DNA of 64,000 nt, from contig NZ_CP032630.1 of NCBI RefSeq assembly GCF_003627075.1, forward strand, positions 1,984,001 through 2,048,000. Direction: 5' to 3'. Made by a program: the position numbers and the translations under genes. Under the pieces are notes generated by a model. The model ran no database searches, had not been told where the DNA came from, and saw nothing but the letters and a program-made list of their open reading frames with translations. Source of the DNA: Protaetiibacter intestinalis. Its GTDB lineage: Bacteria > Actinomycetota > Actinomycetes > Actinomycetales > Microbacteriaceae. This document shows, piece after piece, positions 19,595 to 27,554 of the stretch; the first letter of the stretch is position 1; each line of letters begins with the position of its first letter.

Positions 19595-19681
19595 GCTGCG
19601 TTCTCCACCCACCCGGACGTGGGTCCTCACGTTTCGGAGCCTTCGCCCGCCGTCACGTCATGCACGTCGCCGTTCCGGGTG

Positions 19682-19837
19682 TCTTCGCAACTCAGGAGAT
19701 CCCGCTCCCACGCGGCCGCAAACCCTCCCGCGCGACGGATCTCCTGAGTTGCGATCCACGGTGGTCTCGCAACTCAGGACCGGATGCGTGAGGGGTGCCC
19801 CCGGCGGCGCCACACGCCGGATCTCCTGAGTTGCGAA
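19682..19837. repeat. Double inverted-repeat element, family D (CTCCTGAGTTGCGA)
   Basis: Four copies of one motif alternate in orientation: CGCAACTCAGGAGATC (19686-19701), its inverse GGATCTCCTGAGTTGCGA (19737-19754), then TCGCAACTCAGGA (19767-19779) and the inverse again (19819-19836). This makes two successive units of about 70 bp. They fill most of the 379-bp gap between the convergent ABC exporter and rmuC genes; I see no gene in that gap. Confidence 0.85.
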
Positions 19838-19890
19838 AAGGACCTCGGGGTGAGGGGGATGGCGTGGGCCCGGCGAGGCGATTCGGTGCG

Positions 19891-21261
19891 TCAGGCGGTC
19901 AGGGGCTCGTCGTCGGCGACGGACCCCGCCGGAGTCGCGAGGTCGGGGTCGATCTCGGGGCGCCCGGCGCCGAGCTCGTCGAGCGCGGCGAACTCCGACT
20001 GGGTGAGGTGCTTGGGGGTCTCCTCGATCATGCGGGGCTCCCCGATGACCTTCGACTCGTCGAGACCGTCGAGCTTGCGGGCGGTGACGAGCACGCGCTG
20101 CTCGAGCGAGCTCGCGAAGGCGTTGTAGCTCGTCACGGTCGACTCGATCGAGCGGCGCAGCTTGTCGGCGTGCTCGGAGAGCGTCGCGAGGCGTCCGTAG
20201 AGCTCCTTGCCGAGGTCGAAGAGACGCTTCGCGTCCTCCGTGAGCACGTCCTGCTGCCATGTGAAGGCGACCGTCTTCAGCACGGCCCAGAAGCTCACGG
20301 GGGAGGCGAGGGCGATGCGCTTGGAGAACGCGTACTCGAGCAGGGTCGGATCCTGGTCGAGGGCCGCGGCGAGCAGCGGCTCGTTCGGGATGAAGGCGAT
20401 CGTGAACTCCGGGCTCGACTCGAGGCCCGTCCAGTAGCTCTTGCCGGCGAGCGCGTCGACGTGCCCCTTGACCTTCTTGGCGTGGGCCGCGAGCAGCGCG
20501 GCGCGGCGGGCCTCCTGCTCGCCGGTCGCCGTGGAGGGGATGGCGCTCGCCTCGATGTAGTCGTTGTACGGGACCTTCGCGTCGACGGCGATCGACTTAC
20601 CACCCGGGAGGTTCACGACGAGGTCGGGGCGTCGCGAACCGGACTCGGCCGCGATCGTCGACTGCAGCGAGAAGTCGACGCGGTTGAGCAGCCCCGCCGA
20701 CTCGACGAGCGAGCGCAGCTGGGTCTCACCCCACACGCCGCGCGTGGCGTTGTTGCTCAGCGCGCTCGCGAGCTTCTCGGCCGTGAGGCTCAGGCGCGCC
20801 TCGGACTCGGCGGCCGTCTTGAGCTGCTGCGAGATCTCGCCGTGCTGCTGCGCGCGCTGGGTCTCGAACTCGACGACCTTGCGCTGCATCGAGGTGAGGG
20901 TCTCCTTGACGGGCGCGAGCTCCTGCAGGATCTTGTGCTCGGCCGCCGTCTCGGCCTGGCGCTGCCGGGCCTCGGCCTCGTGGCGCTCCACCGTCTCGCG
21001 GTACTGCTCCTGCGCGGCCGCGAGCTGCTCCCGCAGCCCGGCGAGCGAGGCCTGCGCCCCGGCGAGCGTGCGCTCCACCTCGGCGCGGGCGGCCGCCTCC
21101 TGCGCGCGCACCTCCGTCACGAGCGTCTGGTGCCGCGCCTCGAGCACGGCCGCATCCGCGCCACCCGACCCGGAGCGTGCCCGCACGACGAGGGCGGCGG
21201 CGACCGCGCCGACGACGAGGCCGATCGCGAGCCCGATGAGCAGGGGCAGCAGAGCATCCAT
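19891..21261 (-). CDS. rmuC: DNA recombination protein RmuC
   Basis: 456 residues. An N-terminal membrane helix (about 3-26) is followed by a long coiled coil (about 40-145) rich in Ala, Glu, Gln and Arg. The RmuC nuclease-like domain follows, with GVWGETQLRSLVESAGL, SRRPDLVVNLPGG, KSIAVDAKVPYNDY, FTIAFIPNEPLLAAAL and SPVSFWAVLKTVAFTWQQ. RmuC limits inversions at short inverted repeats in E. coli, which is notable given how many inverted repeats flank this gene. ATG 21261. Single gene, divergent from the aldehyde dehydrogenase. Confidence 0.95.
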   Translation of the reverse strand: MDALLPLLIGLAIGLVVGAVAAALVVRARSGSGGADAAVLEARHQTLVTEVRAQEAAARAEVERTLAGAQASLAGLREQLAAAQEQYRETVERHEAEARQRQAETAAEHKILQELAPVKETLTSMQRKVVEFETQRAQQHGEISQQLKTAAESEARLSLTAEKLASALSNNATRGVWGETQLRSLVESAGLLNRVDFSLQSTIAAESGSRRPDLVVNLPGGKSIAVDAKVPYNDYIEASAIPSTATGEQEARRAALLAAHAKKVKGHVDALAGKSYWTGLESSPEFTIAFIPNEPLLAAALDQDPTLLEYAFSKRIALASPVSFWAVLKTVAFTWQQDVLTEDAKRLFDLGKELYGRLATLSEHADKLRRSIESTVTSYNAFASSLEQRVLVTARKLDGLDESKVIGEPRMIEETPKHLTQSEFAALDELGAGRPEIDPDLATPAGSVADDEPLTA

Positions 21262-21338
21262 GCCGCCAGTGTCGCAGCGGCCGCCGACATCCCCGCGACG
21301 ACCGGCCGCCGCATCCGCTCTCCGGTCGCGCCCGCCCA

Positions 21339-21427
21339 TGTCGAAAATGCAGGAGAGACGGATGCCGCGGCCGCCTCAGCCCCCGGAAACACGGGTTCCG
21401 CGCCACAGATCTCCTGCATTTTCGACA
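21339..21427. repeat. Inverted-repeat element, family B (AAATGCAGGAG), divergent promoter region
   Basis: Perfect 18-nt arms TGTCGAAAATGCAGGAGA (21339-21356) and TCTCCTGCATTTTCGACA (21410-21427) flank a 53-nt spacer. The inner AAATGCAGGAG is shared with the element at 4464. The element lies between the divergent rmuC and aldehyde dehydrogenase genes, so it is not a simple 3' terminator. Confidence 0.85.
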
Positions 21428-21490
21428 GAGGAGAACAGTCGCTCACATCCCGAAAATGTTAACGAAATGTCTGCGAGTAGCCTCCTGAAC

Positions 21491-22987
21491 ATGGCTGCTG
21501 AGATCCTCGACCACTGGGTGGGCGGTGCCGTCTTCACCGGCGAGTCCACGCGCACCGCGCCCGTCTACAACCCCGCGAAGGGCGTCGTGCAGAAGGAGGT
21601 GCGCCTGGCGTCCGCCGCGGATGTCGACCACGCCGTCGCCACGGCCAAGGCCGCCTTCCCGGCCTGGAGCGAGGCGAGCCTCGCCAAGCGCCAGACCGTG
21701 CTCTTCGCGTTCCGCGAGATCCTGAACGCCCGCAAGGCGGAGCTCGGCGCGATCCTCACCGCCGAGCACGGCAAGGTCACCTCGGATGCGCTCGGCGAGA
21801 TCGCGCGCGGCCTCGAGGTCGTCGAGTTCGCGTGCGGCATCCCGCACCTCGTGAAGGGCGAGTACTCCGAGAACGTGTCGACGGGCGTCGACGTCTACTC
21901 CGTGCGGCAGCCGCTCGGCGTGGTCGGCATCATCAGCCCCTTCAACTTCCCGGCGATGGTGCCCATGTGGTTCTTCCCGATCGCGATCGCGGCCGGCAAC
22001 ACGGTCGTGCTGAAGCCCTCCGAGAAGGATCCGAGCGCCGCGATCTGGATGGCCGAGGCCCTCCAGGAGGCCGGCCTCCCCGACGGCGTGTTCAACGTCG
22101 TGCACGGCGACAAGGAGTCGGTCGACGCGATCCTCGACCACGCGGATGTCGCATCCGTCTCCTTCGTCGGCTCCACCCCGATCGCGAAGTACGTCTACGA
22201 GCGCGGCACGGCGGCCGGCAAGCGCGTGCAGGCGCTCGGCGGCGCGAAGAACCACATGCTCGTGCTGCCCGACGCCGACCTCGACCTGGTGGCCGACTCG
22301 GCCGTCAACGCGGGCTTCGGCTCGGCGGGCGAGCGCTGCATGGCGATCTCGGTGCTCGTCGCCGTCGAGCCTGTCGCCGACGAGCTCGTCGCCAAGATCT
22401 CGGAGCGGATGTCGGGGCTCACCGTCGGCGATGGCACCCGCGGCTGCGACATGGGTCCGCTCATCACGCGCGAGCACCGCGACAAGGTGGCAGGCTACCT
22501 CGACGTCGCGGTGACGGACGGCGCCGAGCTCGTCGTGGACGGCCGCGGCATCGAGGTCGACGGCGACGCCGACGGCTTCTGGCTCGGGCCGACCCTCGTC
22601 GACAAGGTGCCCACCACATCCGCCGTCTACCGGGACGAGATCTTCGGGCCGGTGCTCTCGATCGTGCGCGTGCAGTCGTACGAGGAGGGGCTCGAGCTCA
22701 TCAACAGCGGCCGCTACGGCAACGGCACGGCGATCTTCACCAACGACGGGGGAGCGGCGCGCCGCTTCCAGCGCGAGGTGCAGGTGGGCATGGTCGGCAT
22801 CAACGTGCCGATCCCGGTGCCGGTGGGCTACTACTCCTTCGGCGGCTGGAAGGACTCGCTCTTCGGCGACACGAAGGCCTACGGCCCGGATGCGATCCAC
22901 TTCTTCACGCGCCAGAAGGCCGTGACCTCGCGCTGGCTCGACCCCTCGCACGGCGGCATCAACCTGGGGTTCCCCCAGAACGGCTGA
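21491..22987 (+). CDS. mmsA: CoA-acylating methylmalonate-semialdehyde dehydrogenase
   Basis: 498 residues. The ALDH superfamily features are clear: SPFNFPAMVPMWF, KPSEKDP, FVGSTPIAKYVYERG, LGGAKNHMLVLPDADLD, and the catalytic cysteine C283 in FGSAGERCMAIS. The last motif with GGAKNH is characteristic of the MmsA/IolA group, which converts (methyl)malonate semialdehyde to propionyl- or acetyl-CoA, in valine or inositol catabolism. No other valine or inositol genes are adjacent. ATG 21491 is used; an in-frame ATG at 21467 would add eight residues. Neither has a clear ribosome binding site. Confidence 0.92.
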   Translation: MAAEILDHWVGGAVFTGESTRTAPVYNPAKGVVQKEVRLASAADVDHAVATAKAAFPAWSEASLAKRQTVLFAFREILNARKAELGAILTAEHGKVTSDALGEIARGLEVVEFACGIPHLVKGEYSENVSTGVDVYSVRQPLGVVGIISPFNFPAMVPMWFFPIAIAAGNTVVLKPSEKDPSAAIWMAEALQEAGLPDGVFNVVHGDKESVDAILDHADVASVSFVGSTPIAKYVYERGTAAGKRVQALGGAKNHMLVLPDADLDLVADSAVNAGFGSAGERCMAISVLVAVEPVADELVAKISERMSGLTVGDGTRGCDMGPLITREHRDKVAGYLDVAVTDGAELVVDGRGIEVDGDADGFWLGPTLVDKVPTTSAVYRDEIFGPVLSIVRVQSYEEGLELINSGRYGNGTAIFTNDGGAARRFQREVQVGMVGINVPIPVPVGYYSFGGWKDSLFGDTKAYGPDAIHFFTRQKAVTSRWLDPSHGGINLGFPQNG

Positions 22988-23003
22988 TCACCTCGTTCCC
23001 GTT

Positions 23004-23056
23004 GGCGGGAGCAACCGCACCAGCGGGCGGAGTTCGCGTCACGCGGCGGGAGTAGT
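23004..23056. repeat. Family E motif copies (GGCGGGAGCAAC)
   Basis: GGCGGGAGCAAC at 23004-23015 and GCGGCGGGAGTAGTCGCC from 23043 lie just after the aldehyde dehydrogenase stop. They match the arms of the element at 23421-23486. They are direct, partial copies, not a complete inverted pair. Confidence 0.5.
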
Positions 23057-23157
23057 CGCCCTCGCCACGTGAGCGGTTCGCCGCCCGGTATGGATGAGGT
23101 CAGGATGCTGGCGCGCGCCTTCGCGGGTCGCGGATGCGCGGGCGTCGAATCGGATGC

Positions 23158-23370
23158 TCAGATCGCGGAGTCGAAGCGGTACGGCACCGTCGTAGGCCCG
23201 TCGTGCGGGCCCGTGTTCTCGGCGTCACCCGCGCGACGGTAGATAAGCTGCCCCTGCTCCCATGGCAGCACGAGCTCGTCGTCGACCGCATCGACCGTGG
23301 TCGCGTCGAGGGGGATGATCTGCGCGTCGAGCGGGCCGCCGCTGAGGCGTCCCAGGATGGTGTCGGACAT
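23158..23370 (-). CDS. Small hypothetical protein
   Basis: 70 residues, acidic, no membrane segment: it opens MSDTILGRLSGGPLDAQIIP and ends in PTTVPYRFDSAI. It has a strong ribosome binding site (GGAGGAACG before the ATG at 23370), which is the main support that it is a gene. I do not recognise the family. LIYRRAG and a C-terminal YRFD give it a small beta-domain appearance. It lies between two copies of the family E repeat. Confidence 0.65.
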   Translation of the reverse strand: MSDTILGRLSGGPLDAQIIPLDATTVDAVDDELVLPWEQGQLIYRRAGDAENTGPHDGPTTVPYRFDSAI

Positions 23371-23420
23371 CGTTCCTCCGTTCCTGTGTCAGCCTACGGC
23401 TCGCGGGCGGGGAAGCGGAT

Positions 23421-23486
23421 ACGCGGCGGGAGCAACTACTCCCGCCGCCTGGGAGCTTCGCCGGCCGCGCGGCGGTTGCTCCCGCC
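23421..23486. repeat. Inverted-repeat element, family E (GGCGGGAGCAAC)
   Basis: GCGGCGGGAG-CAACTA-CTCCCGCCGC (23423-23448) is a 10-bp-stem hairpin. A further inverted copy, GTTGCTCCCGCC, is at 23475-23486. The element follows the exonuclease gene on the minus strand and may terminate it. The same motif appears at 19565 and 23004. Confidence 0.75.
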
Positions 23487-23548
23487 GGGAGAAGGGGCAC
23501 AGCGGTGGTGGGTTGCCGGGTTGCAGCGGAACGCAGGGACGGCGGGGC

Positions 23549-24139
23549 TCAGGAGGCGACGGCGACCGCGGGCGGCACCGTGGTGGCGATGCGGATGCCG
23601 GCCAACCCGGCGAGTTCGGGCAGGTCGATCGCGCCGTGCCGGTCGGCCGCGTGGATCATGATGGCCGCGCACGCCTCCGCGTCGGCGACCGCGTCGTGGT
23701 GGGGGAAGTCCTCGAAGCCGGCGGCGAGCGCCACCATCGGCAGCCGGTAGGACTCGAGCGTGTAGGTCTTGCGGGCCAGCTGCAGGCTGCACATGTAGGA
23801 GTACGCCGGGGTCGCGAGGCCGGTCGCCGCGCACGCCGCCTTGATGACGCCCATGTCGAAGCCGGCGTTGTGGGCCACCAGGATGTCGGCGCCCGCGAAC
23901 TCGACCAGGTCGGGGAGCTGCTCGACCCATCCGGGTGCGCCCTCCACGTCGGAGGCGCGGATGCCGTGGATGCGGGTGTTCCACTCGACGAAGTGGTCGT
24001 GCCCGGCGGGGGGCTGGATGAGCCAGCCGATGCGGTCGACGATCTGGCCGTCGCGCACCTTTACGAGACCGACCGAGCACGCGCTCGCGCTGGATCCGTT
24101 CGCGGTTTCGAAGTCGATCGCGGTGAAATCCAGGGGCAC
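23549..24139 (-). CDS. DEDDh 3'-5' exonuclease (DnaQ-like)
   Basis: 196 residues. The three exonuclease motifs are present: Exo I in FTAIDFETAN (Asp and Glu), Exo II in LVAHNAGFDMGV (Asp), and Exo III in PHHDAVADAEACA (His and Asp). This places it with the DnaQ/RNase T superfamily, DEDDh type, which removes nucleotides from DNA or RNA 3' ends. No BRCT or polymerase domain is attached, so it is a free-standing exonuclease whose substrate cannot be set from sequence. The start at 24139 is GTG (MPLDFTAIDF). Confidence 0.92.
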   Translation of the reverse strand: MPLDFTAIDFETANGSSASACSVGLVKVRDGQIVDRIGWLIQPPAGHDHFVEWNTRIHGIRASDVEGAPGWVEQLPDLVEFAGADILVAHNAGFDMGVIKAACAATGLATPAYSYMCSLQLARKTYTLESYRLPMVALAAGFEDFPHHDAVADAEACAAIMIHAADRHGAIDLPELAGLAGIRIATTVPPAVAVAS

Positions 24140-24215
24140 GTTCCGACTCTCGCACGGGGCACCGACAGCGGCTGCGGGGCGCGCCGGGTGCGGGCGAATG
24201 GCGGGGCGGATGCGA

Positions 24216-24250
24216 CGGGGCCGTTGCCGGTCTTCCCGGCAACGGCCCCG
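24216..24250 (-). terminator. Terminator hairpin
   Basis: A perfect 15-bp stem (CGGGGCCGTTGCCGG at 24216-24230 and CCGGCAACGGCCCCG at 24236-24250) with a 5-nt loop lies 28 nt beyond the stop of the 91-residue minus-strand gene. There is no U tract, as often in high-GC actinobacteria. Confidence 0.75.
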
Positions 24251-24278
24251 ATGGTGGTTGCTGTGCGGCGTCGCGGCC

Positions 24279-24554
24279 TCACATCAGGCGGGCGAGCGCG
24301 TAGCTGCGCTCGCGCTCGCTCTGCCGGCGGGTCCGCTCCAGCTCGCGCTGCAGCAGCGCGAGCTCATGCGCGTTCGCGAGCCGCTCGTAGCGGGCGAGCT
24401 CGCGCCCGGGCCGACGGCCCCAGCGGATGAGTGCCACACCGAGGTGCAGCGCGGCACGGTCGAGCAGCCCGGCGCGGCGCGTCGGCCGCAGCACGGGGAG
24501 CTGATCGTGCGGAGGGGTGGTCTGACGCACGGTGCGCGTCACGGTGGTGTTCAT
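24279..24554 (-). CDS. Small basic protein of unknown function
   Basis: 91 residues from ATG 24554, preceded by GAGGA at a normal distance. It is strongly basic: a disordered N-terminus (MNTTVTRTVRQTTPPHDQL), a hydrophobic stretch LDRAALHLGVALIRWG (about 38-53), then an Arg/Glu-rich amphipathic helix ELALLQRELERTRRQSERER. This layout resembles short actinobacterial proteins with one amphipathic or membrane-associated helix. I do not recognise a function. A terminator lies right after it; upstream is a 27-codon frame with its own hairpin. Confidence 0.65.
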   Translation of the reverse strand: MNTTVTRTVRQTTPPHDQLPVLRPTRRAGLLDRAALHLGVALIRWGRRPGRELARYERLANAHELALLQRELERTRRQSERERSYALARLM

Positions 24555-24717
24555 GGTGGTGTCCTCGTGAGGTGGTGGTGTCGGGAGCACCGGGTGCGGC
24601 GCTCCGGGAGGGTGCCGCTCGTGACGGCACGGTACCGACCACCACCGACATCCGGTGGGGTCGTGGACGGGGCGTGAACCGCGGATCGGACGATCCGTGT
24701 TCGGGCTTCGAGAGCGT

Positions 24718-24740
24718 CGCCACCGTCGGGGACGGTGGCG
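24718..24740 (-). terminator. Hairpin after a 27-codon reading frame
   Basis: CGCCACCGTC (24718-24727) and GACGGTGGCG (24731-24740) form a perfect 10-bp stem with a 3-nt loop, 9 nt beyond the stop of the 27-codon frame. On the minus strand it lies between that frame and the 91-residue gene, so it could be a terminator or an attenuator. Confidence 0.6.
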
Positions 24741-24749
24741 CAGAAACGC

Positions 24750-24833
24750 CTAGCCTTCCCGGACGACGAGGACGCCGACGAAGCCGGCGCGATATGCGAG
24801 ACGCGTCTCGCGGAGGGTGAATGCTGCGTTCAT
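24750..24833 (-). CDS. Possible 27-residue peptide
   Basis: ATG 24833 has a good ribosome binding site (AAGGAGCCGGACCG) and opens a 27-codon frame, MNAAFTLRETRLAYRAGFVG and seven more residues (VLVVREG), ending in TAG. A perfect hairpin follows 9 nt later. The peptide is basic and hydrophobic and is not a recognisable family. The layout of start, short frame and hairpin upstream of the next minus-strand gene suggests a leader peptide or a tiny gene. The coding claim rests on the ribosome binding site only. Confidence 0.4.
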   Translation of the reverse strand: MNAAFTLRETRLAYRAGFVGVLVVREG

Positions 24834-24949
24834 CGGTCCGGCTCCTTTCGGTATCTGGGGTCGTGCCGACCTTCGGCACGAGGTGACACGTTAGCCCCGC
24901 CCCGGGTGCCGACGCAAGCATCCCGGGCGTGTCGCGCCGCATCCGCTCT

Positions 24950-25022
24950 TCGTTCGGGAGGATGACACGCCGCATCCGAGCCTCCGGAAACACCCTGTGC
25001 GGCGCGTCGTCCTCCCGAACGA
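24950..25022. repeat. Inverted-repeat element, family G, upstream of ychF
   Basis: Arms of 25 nt (24950-24974 and 24998-25022) with two mismatches flank a 23-nt spacer. The arm begins TCGTTCGGGAGGA and ends CGCCGCA. It ends 18 nt before the ychF -10 hexamer and lies between divergently oriented genes. The 500-bp gap 24555-25054 otherwise holds only the small frame and hairpin above. Confidence 0.8.
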
Positions 25023-25054
25023 ACAGGCGGCGCCCGCCGGTAGGCTTGACGCCC

Positions 25055-26131
25055 GTGGCTCTTACCATCGGCATCGTCGGGCTCCCCAACGTGGGCAAGT
25101 CGACCCTCTTCAACGCCCTCACCAAGAACTCCGTGCTCGCGGCGAACTACCCGTTCGCGACGATCGAGCCGAACGTCGGCGTGGTGAACCTGCCGGATGA
25201 GCGGCTCGGCATCCTGGCCCAGATCTTCGGCAGCGAGCGCATCCTGCCGGCCACCGTGAGCTTCGTCGACATCGCCGGCATCGTGAAGGGCGCCTCCGAG
25301 GGCGAGGGGCTCGGCAACCAGTTCCTCGCCAATATCCGGGAGGCGGATGCGATCGCCCAGGTGGTGCGCGGCTTCGCGGACGACGACGTCGTGCACGTCG
25401 CGGGCGCCGTGAACCCCCAGGACGACCTCGAGGTGATCACGACCGAGCTCGCCCTCGCCGACCTGCAGACCCTCGAGAAGGCGATCACGCGCCTCGAGAA
25501 GGAGGTGCGCGGCAAGAAGGCCGACCCCGCGGTGCTGGATGCGGCGCTCGCGGCGAAGAAGGCGCTCGACGAGGGCACCCCGCTGTCGCGTGCGAGCGGC
25601 ATCGAGCTGGGCCTGCTCAGGGAGCTCGGCCTCATGACGGCGAAGCCCATCATCTACGTGTTCAACGTCGACGAGGCGGTGCTCACCGATGCCGCCCGCA
25701 AGGAAGAGCTCGCGGCGCTCGTGGCGCCCGCGAAGGCGGTCTTCCTGGATGCCAAGGTCGAGTCGGAGCTCATCGACCTCGACCCGGAGGATGCCGCGGA
25801 GCTGCTCGCCTCCACCGGCCAGGACGAGTCGGGCCTCGACCAGCTGGCCCGCATCGGCTTCGACACCCTGGGCTTGCAGACCTATCTGACGGCGGGCCCC
25901 AAGGAGGCGCGCGCCTGGACGATCCGCAAGGGCTGGAAGGCCCCGCAGGCGGCGGGCGTCATCCACACCGACTTCGAGCGCGGCTTCATCAAGGCCGAGG
26001 TCACCTCCTTCGAGGATCTCGTGGCGGCCGGCTCGCTCGCCGAGGCCCGCGCCCGCGGCAAGGCCCGCATCGAGGGCAAGGACTACGTCATGCAGGACGG
26101 CGACGTGGTGGAGTTCCGCTTCAACGTCTGA
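25055..26131 (+). CDS. ychF: Redox-regulated ATPase YchF
   Basis: 358 residues, the standard length. G1 is GLPNVGKST, switch region PFATIEPNVG, G3 DIAGIVKGASEGEGLGN, and the NxxE-type specificity motif replaces NKxD (YVFNVDE), which is why YchF/OLA1 prefers ATP. The C-terminal TGS domain includes TYLTAGPKEARAWTIRKG and the closing YVMQDGDVVEFRFNV. YchF binds ribosomes and acts in stress responses. GTG 25055 follows TAGGCT (25041-25046) by 8 nt, again pointing to a leaderless transcript. Confidence 0.97.
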   Translation: MALTIGIVGLPNVGKSTLFNALTKNSVLAANYPFATIEPNVGVVNLPDERLGILAQIFGSERILPATVSFVDIAGIVKGASEGEGLGNQFLANIREADAIAQVVRGFADDDVVHVAGAVNPQDDLEVITTELALADLQTLEKAITRLEKEVRGKKADPAVLDAALAAKKALDEGTPLSRASGIELGLLRELGLMTAKPIIYVFNVDEAVLTDAARKEELAALVAPAKAVFLDAKVESELIDLDPEDAAELLASTGQDESGLDQLARIGFDTLGLQTYLTAGPKEARAWTIRKGWKAPQAAGVIHTDFERGFIKAEVTSFEDLVAAGSLAEARARGKARIEGKDYVMQDGDVVEFRFNV

Positions 26132-26241
26132 GGCCCCGTGCTCGCACCGGGTCCGCGCAGACGCACCCGACAGAATCGAACCGGGATGATCGGGCGCGAC
26201 GCGCGCCCGCGGATCGAGAGTGGTGGGCGAAGGGAGTCACC

Positions 26242-27108
26242 GTGATCGAGATCCTCAATCACCTGGTCGATGAGATCGAGCGCCGGCTGGGCGAGGAGGT
26301 CGACGTCGATGCGCTGGCCGCATCCCGGGGAACCACCGGCTACCACGCGCGTCGCATGTTCTCGTCGCTCGCCGGGATGCCGGTGTCGGAGTACGTGCGA
26401 CGTCGGCGGATGACCGTCGCCGCGGCGGACGTGATCGGCGGCGAGGAGCTCCTGACGATCGCCGTGCGCTACGGATACGGATCCGTGGAGGCGTTCGGGC
26501 GGGCGTTCCGGTCCGTCCACGGCGTGAGCCACGGCGACGTCCGTCGCGACGGCGGCCCCCTTCGCACCCAACCCACCCTCAGGTTCCGCCTGACCGTCGA
26601 AGGGAGCTCCGCCATGGACGCCCGCATCATCGAACGACCCGCCTTCCGCCTCGTCGGCCACGCCGCGCGCGTGCCGTTGATCCACGACGGCGTGAACCCG
26701 CACATCCAGCGGCACATCGCCTCGCTGCCGCCCGAAGCCCACGCGAGGCTCAAGGAGCTCGGCAACTCCGAGCCCGCCGGCATCCTGCAGGTGAGCGCCG
26801 ACGTCGACCCCGACTACCGGGAGGGGAGCGAGCTGAGCTACCTGCACGGCGTCGCGGTCGACGCGGATGCCGAGCTCCCGGGCGAACTGGATGTGATCGA
26901 CGTCGAGGAAGGCGCGTGGGTCGTGTTCCGCGCGACGGGGCCGTATCCGGCCGCGCTTCAGTCGGCGTACGCCGCCTCGGCATCCGAGTGGTTCCCGTCG
27001 AATCCCTGGCGGCTGCGCCCGGGGCCGTCGATCGTGGCGGTCGTCGAGCGCGCCGAGGACTTCAGCACCGCGACGTGCGAGCTGTGGTTCCCGGTCGAGC
27101 GCGGCTGA
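26242..27108 (+). CDS. AraC family regulator with GyrI-like effector domain
   Basis: 288 residues. The N-terminal part (about 1-105) is an AraC double helix-turn-helix: VDALAASRGTTGYHARRMFS and LLTIAVRYGYGSVEAFGRAFRSVHG are the two motifs. The rest (about 125-287) is a GyrI-like/SOUL-type domain, as in Rob and BmrR, which binds small hydrophobic ligands or toxins: IIERPAFRLVGHAARVPL, then WFPSNPWRLRPGPS. The start GTG 26242 is preceded by GAAGGGAG. Likely an activator that senses a drug or stress metabolite. The target is unclear; an unknown small gene follows. Confidence 0.9.
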   Translation: MIEILNHLVDEIERRLGEEVDVDALAASRGTTGYHARRMFSSLAGMPVSEYVRRRRMTVAAADVIGGEELLTIAVRYGYGSVEAFGRAFRSVHGVSHGDVRRDGGPLRTQPTLRFRLTVEGSSAMDARIIERPAFRLVGHAARVPLIHDGVNPHIQRHIASLPPEAHARLKELGNSEPAGILQVSADVDPDYREGSELSYLHGVAVDADAELPGELDVIDVEEGAWVVFRATGPYPAALQSAYAASASEWFPSNPWRLRPGPSIVAVVERAEDFSTATCELWFPVERG

Positions 27109-27189
27109 GGCGAAGAGTCGGACCCTGAACGTGGTGCTCCCGCACCTCGACGTCTGGTCGTCCGCCGGATGATCCGACATGCTTGCCCC

Positions 27190-27504
27190 ATGGCCGACCT
27201 CCTCGTCGAGATTCACGTCCCCCTCACGCGCCGCGATGTACCGGAAGGGGAATACCCCTTCCCCTGGATCGACGAGGTCATGGAGTTCCTCTTCGAACTC
27301 GACGGATCGACGGGTGAGGTGTTCGACGACGGCGAGGAGTGGGACGGGGAGTACCTGTTCTTCGTCCACGGAGCCCCGGAGGCGGAGCTCATCTCGCTCG
27401 CGCGTCAGGTCGCGAACCTTCCCGGAGTGCCTGCGGGCGTGTATGCGACCGTGACCGACACCGAGGCGGACATGGGCGGCGGCATCCGCGTCGATCTCGA
27501 CTGA
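27190..27504 (+). CDS. Small acidic hypothetical protein
   Basis: 104 residues, very acidic: LFELDGSTGEVFDDGEEWDG and TVTDTEADMGGG, with no membrane helix. The ATG at 27190 fits the conserved-looking start MADLLVEIHVPL; an ATG at 27169 is also in frame. The pattern of alternating hydrophobic and acidic residues suggests an alpha/beta domain. I do not recognise a family. It is convergent with the M16 peptidase gene, with 50 bp between them. Confidence 0.6.
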   Translation: MADLLVEIHVPLTRRDVPEGEYPFPWIDEVMEFLFELDGSTGEVFDDGEEWDGEYLFFVHGAPEAELISLARQVANLPGVPAGVYATVTDTEADMGGGIRVDLD

Positions 27505-27554
27505 CGGTCGAGACCGAGCGGGGTCCGTGACCGACCGGGGAATCGTGAGGCTGA

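Noticed and set aside
19682..19837. CRISPR-like regular repeat
   Set aside because: There are only four short copies, in alternating orientation, with unequal spacing and no cas genes. It is a double inverted repeat.
23100..23291. Minus-strand 63-codon frame overlapping the small gene at 23158
   Set aside because: It is Arg/Ser/Thr-rich, lacks a ribosome binding site and overlaps a better supported frame.
24950..25022. Simple terminator for the inverted repeat before ychF
   Set aside because: The neighbouring genes are divergent, so no upstream transcript would end there in either direction.
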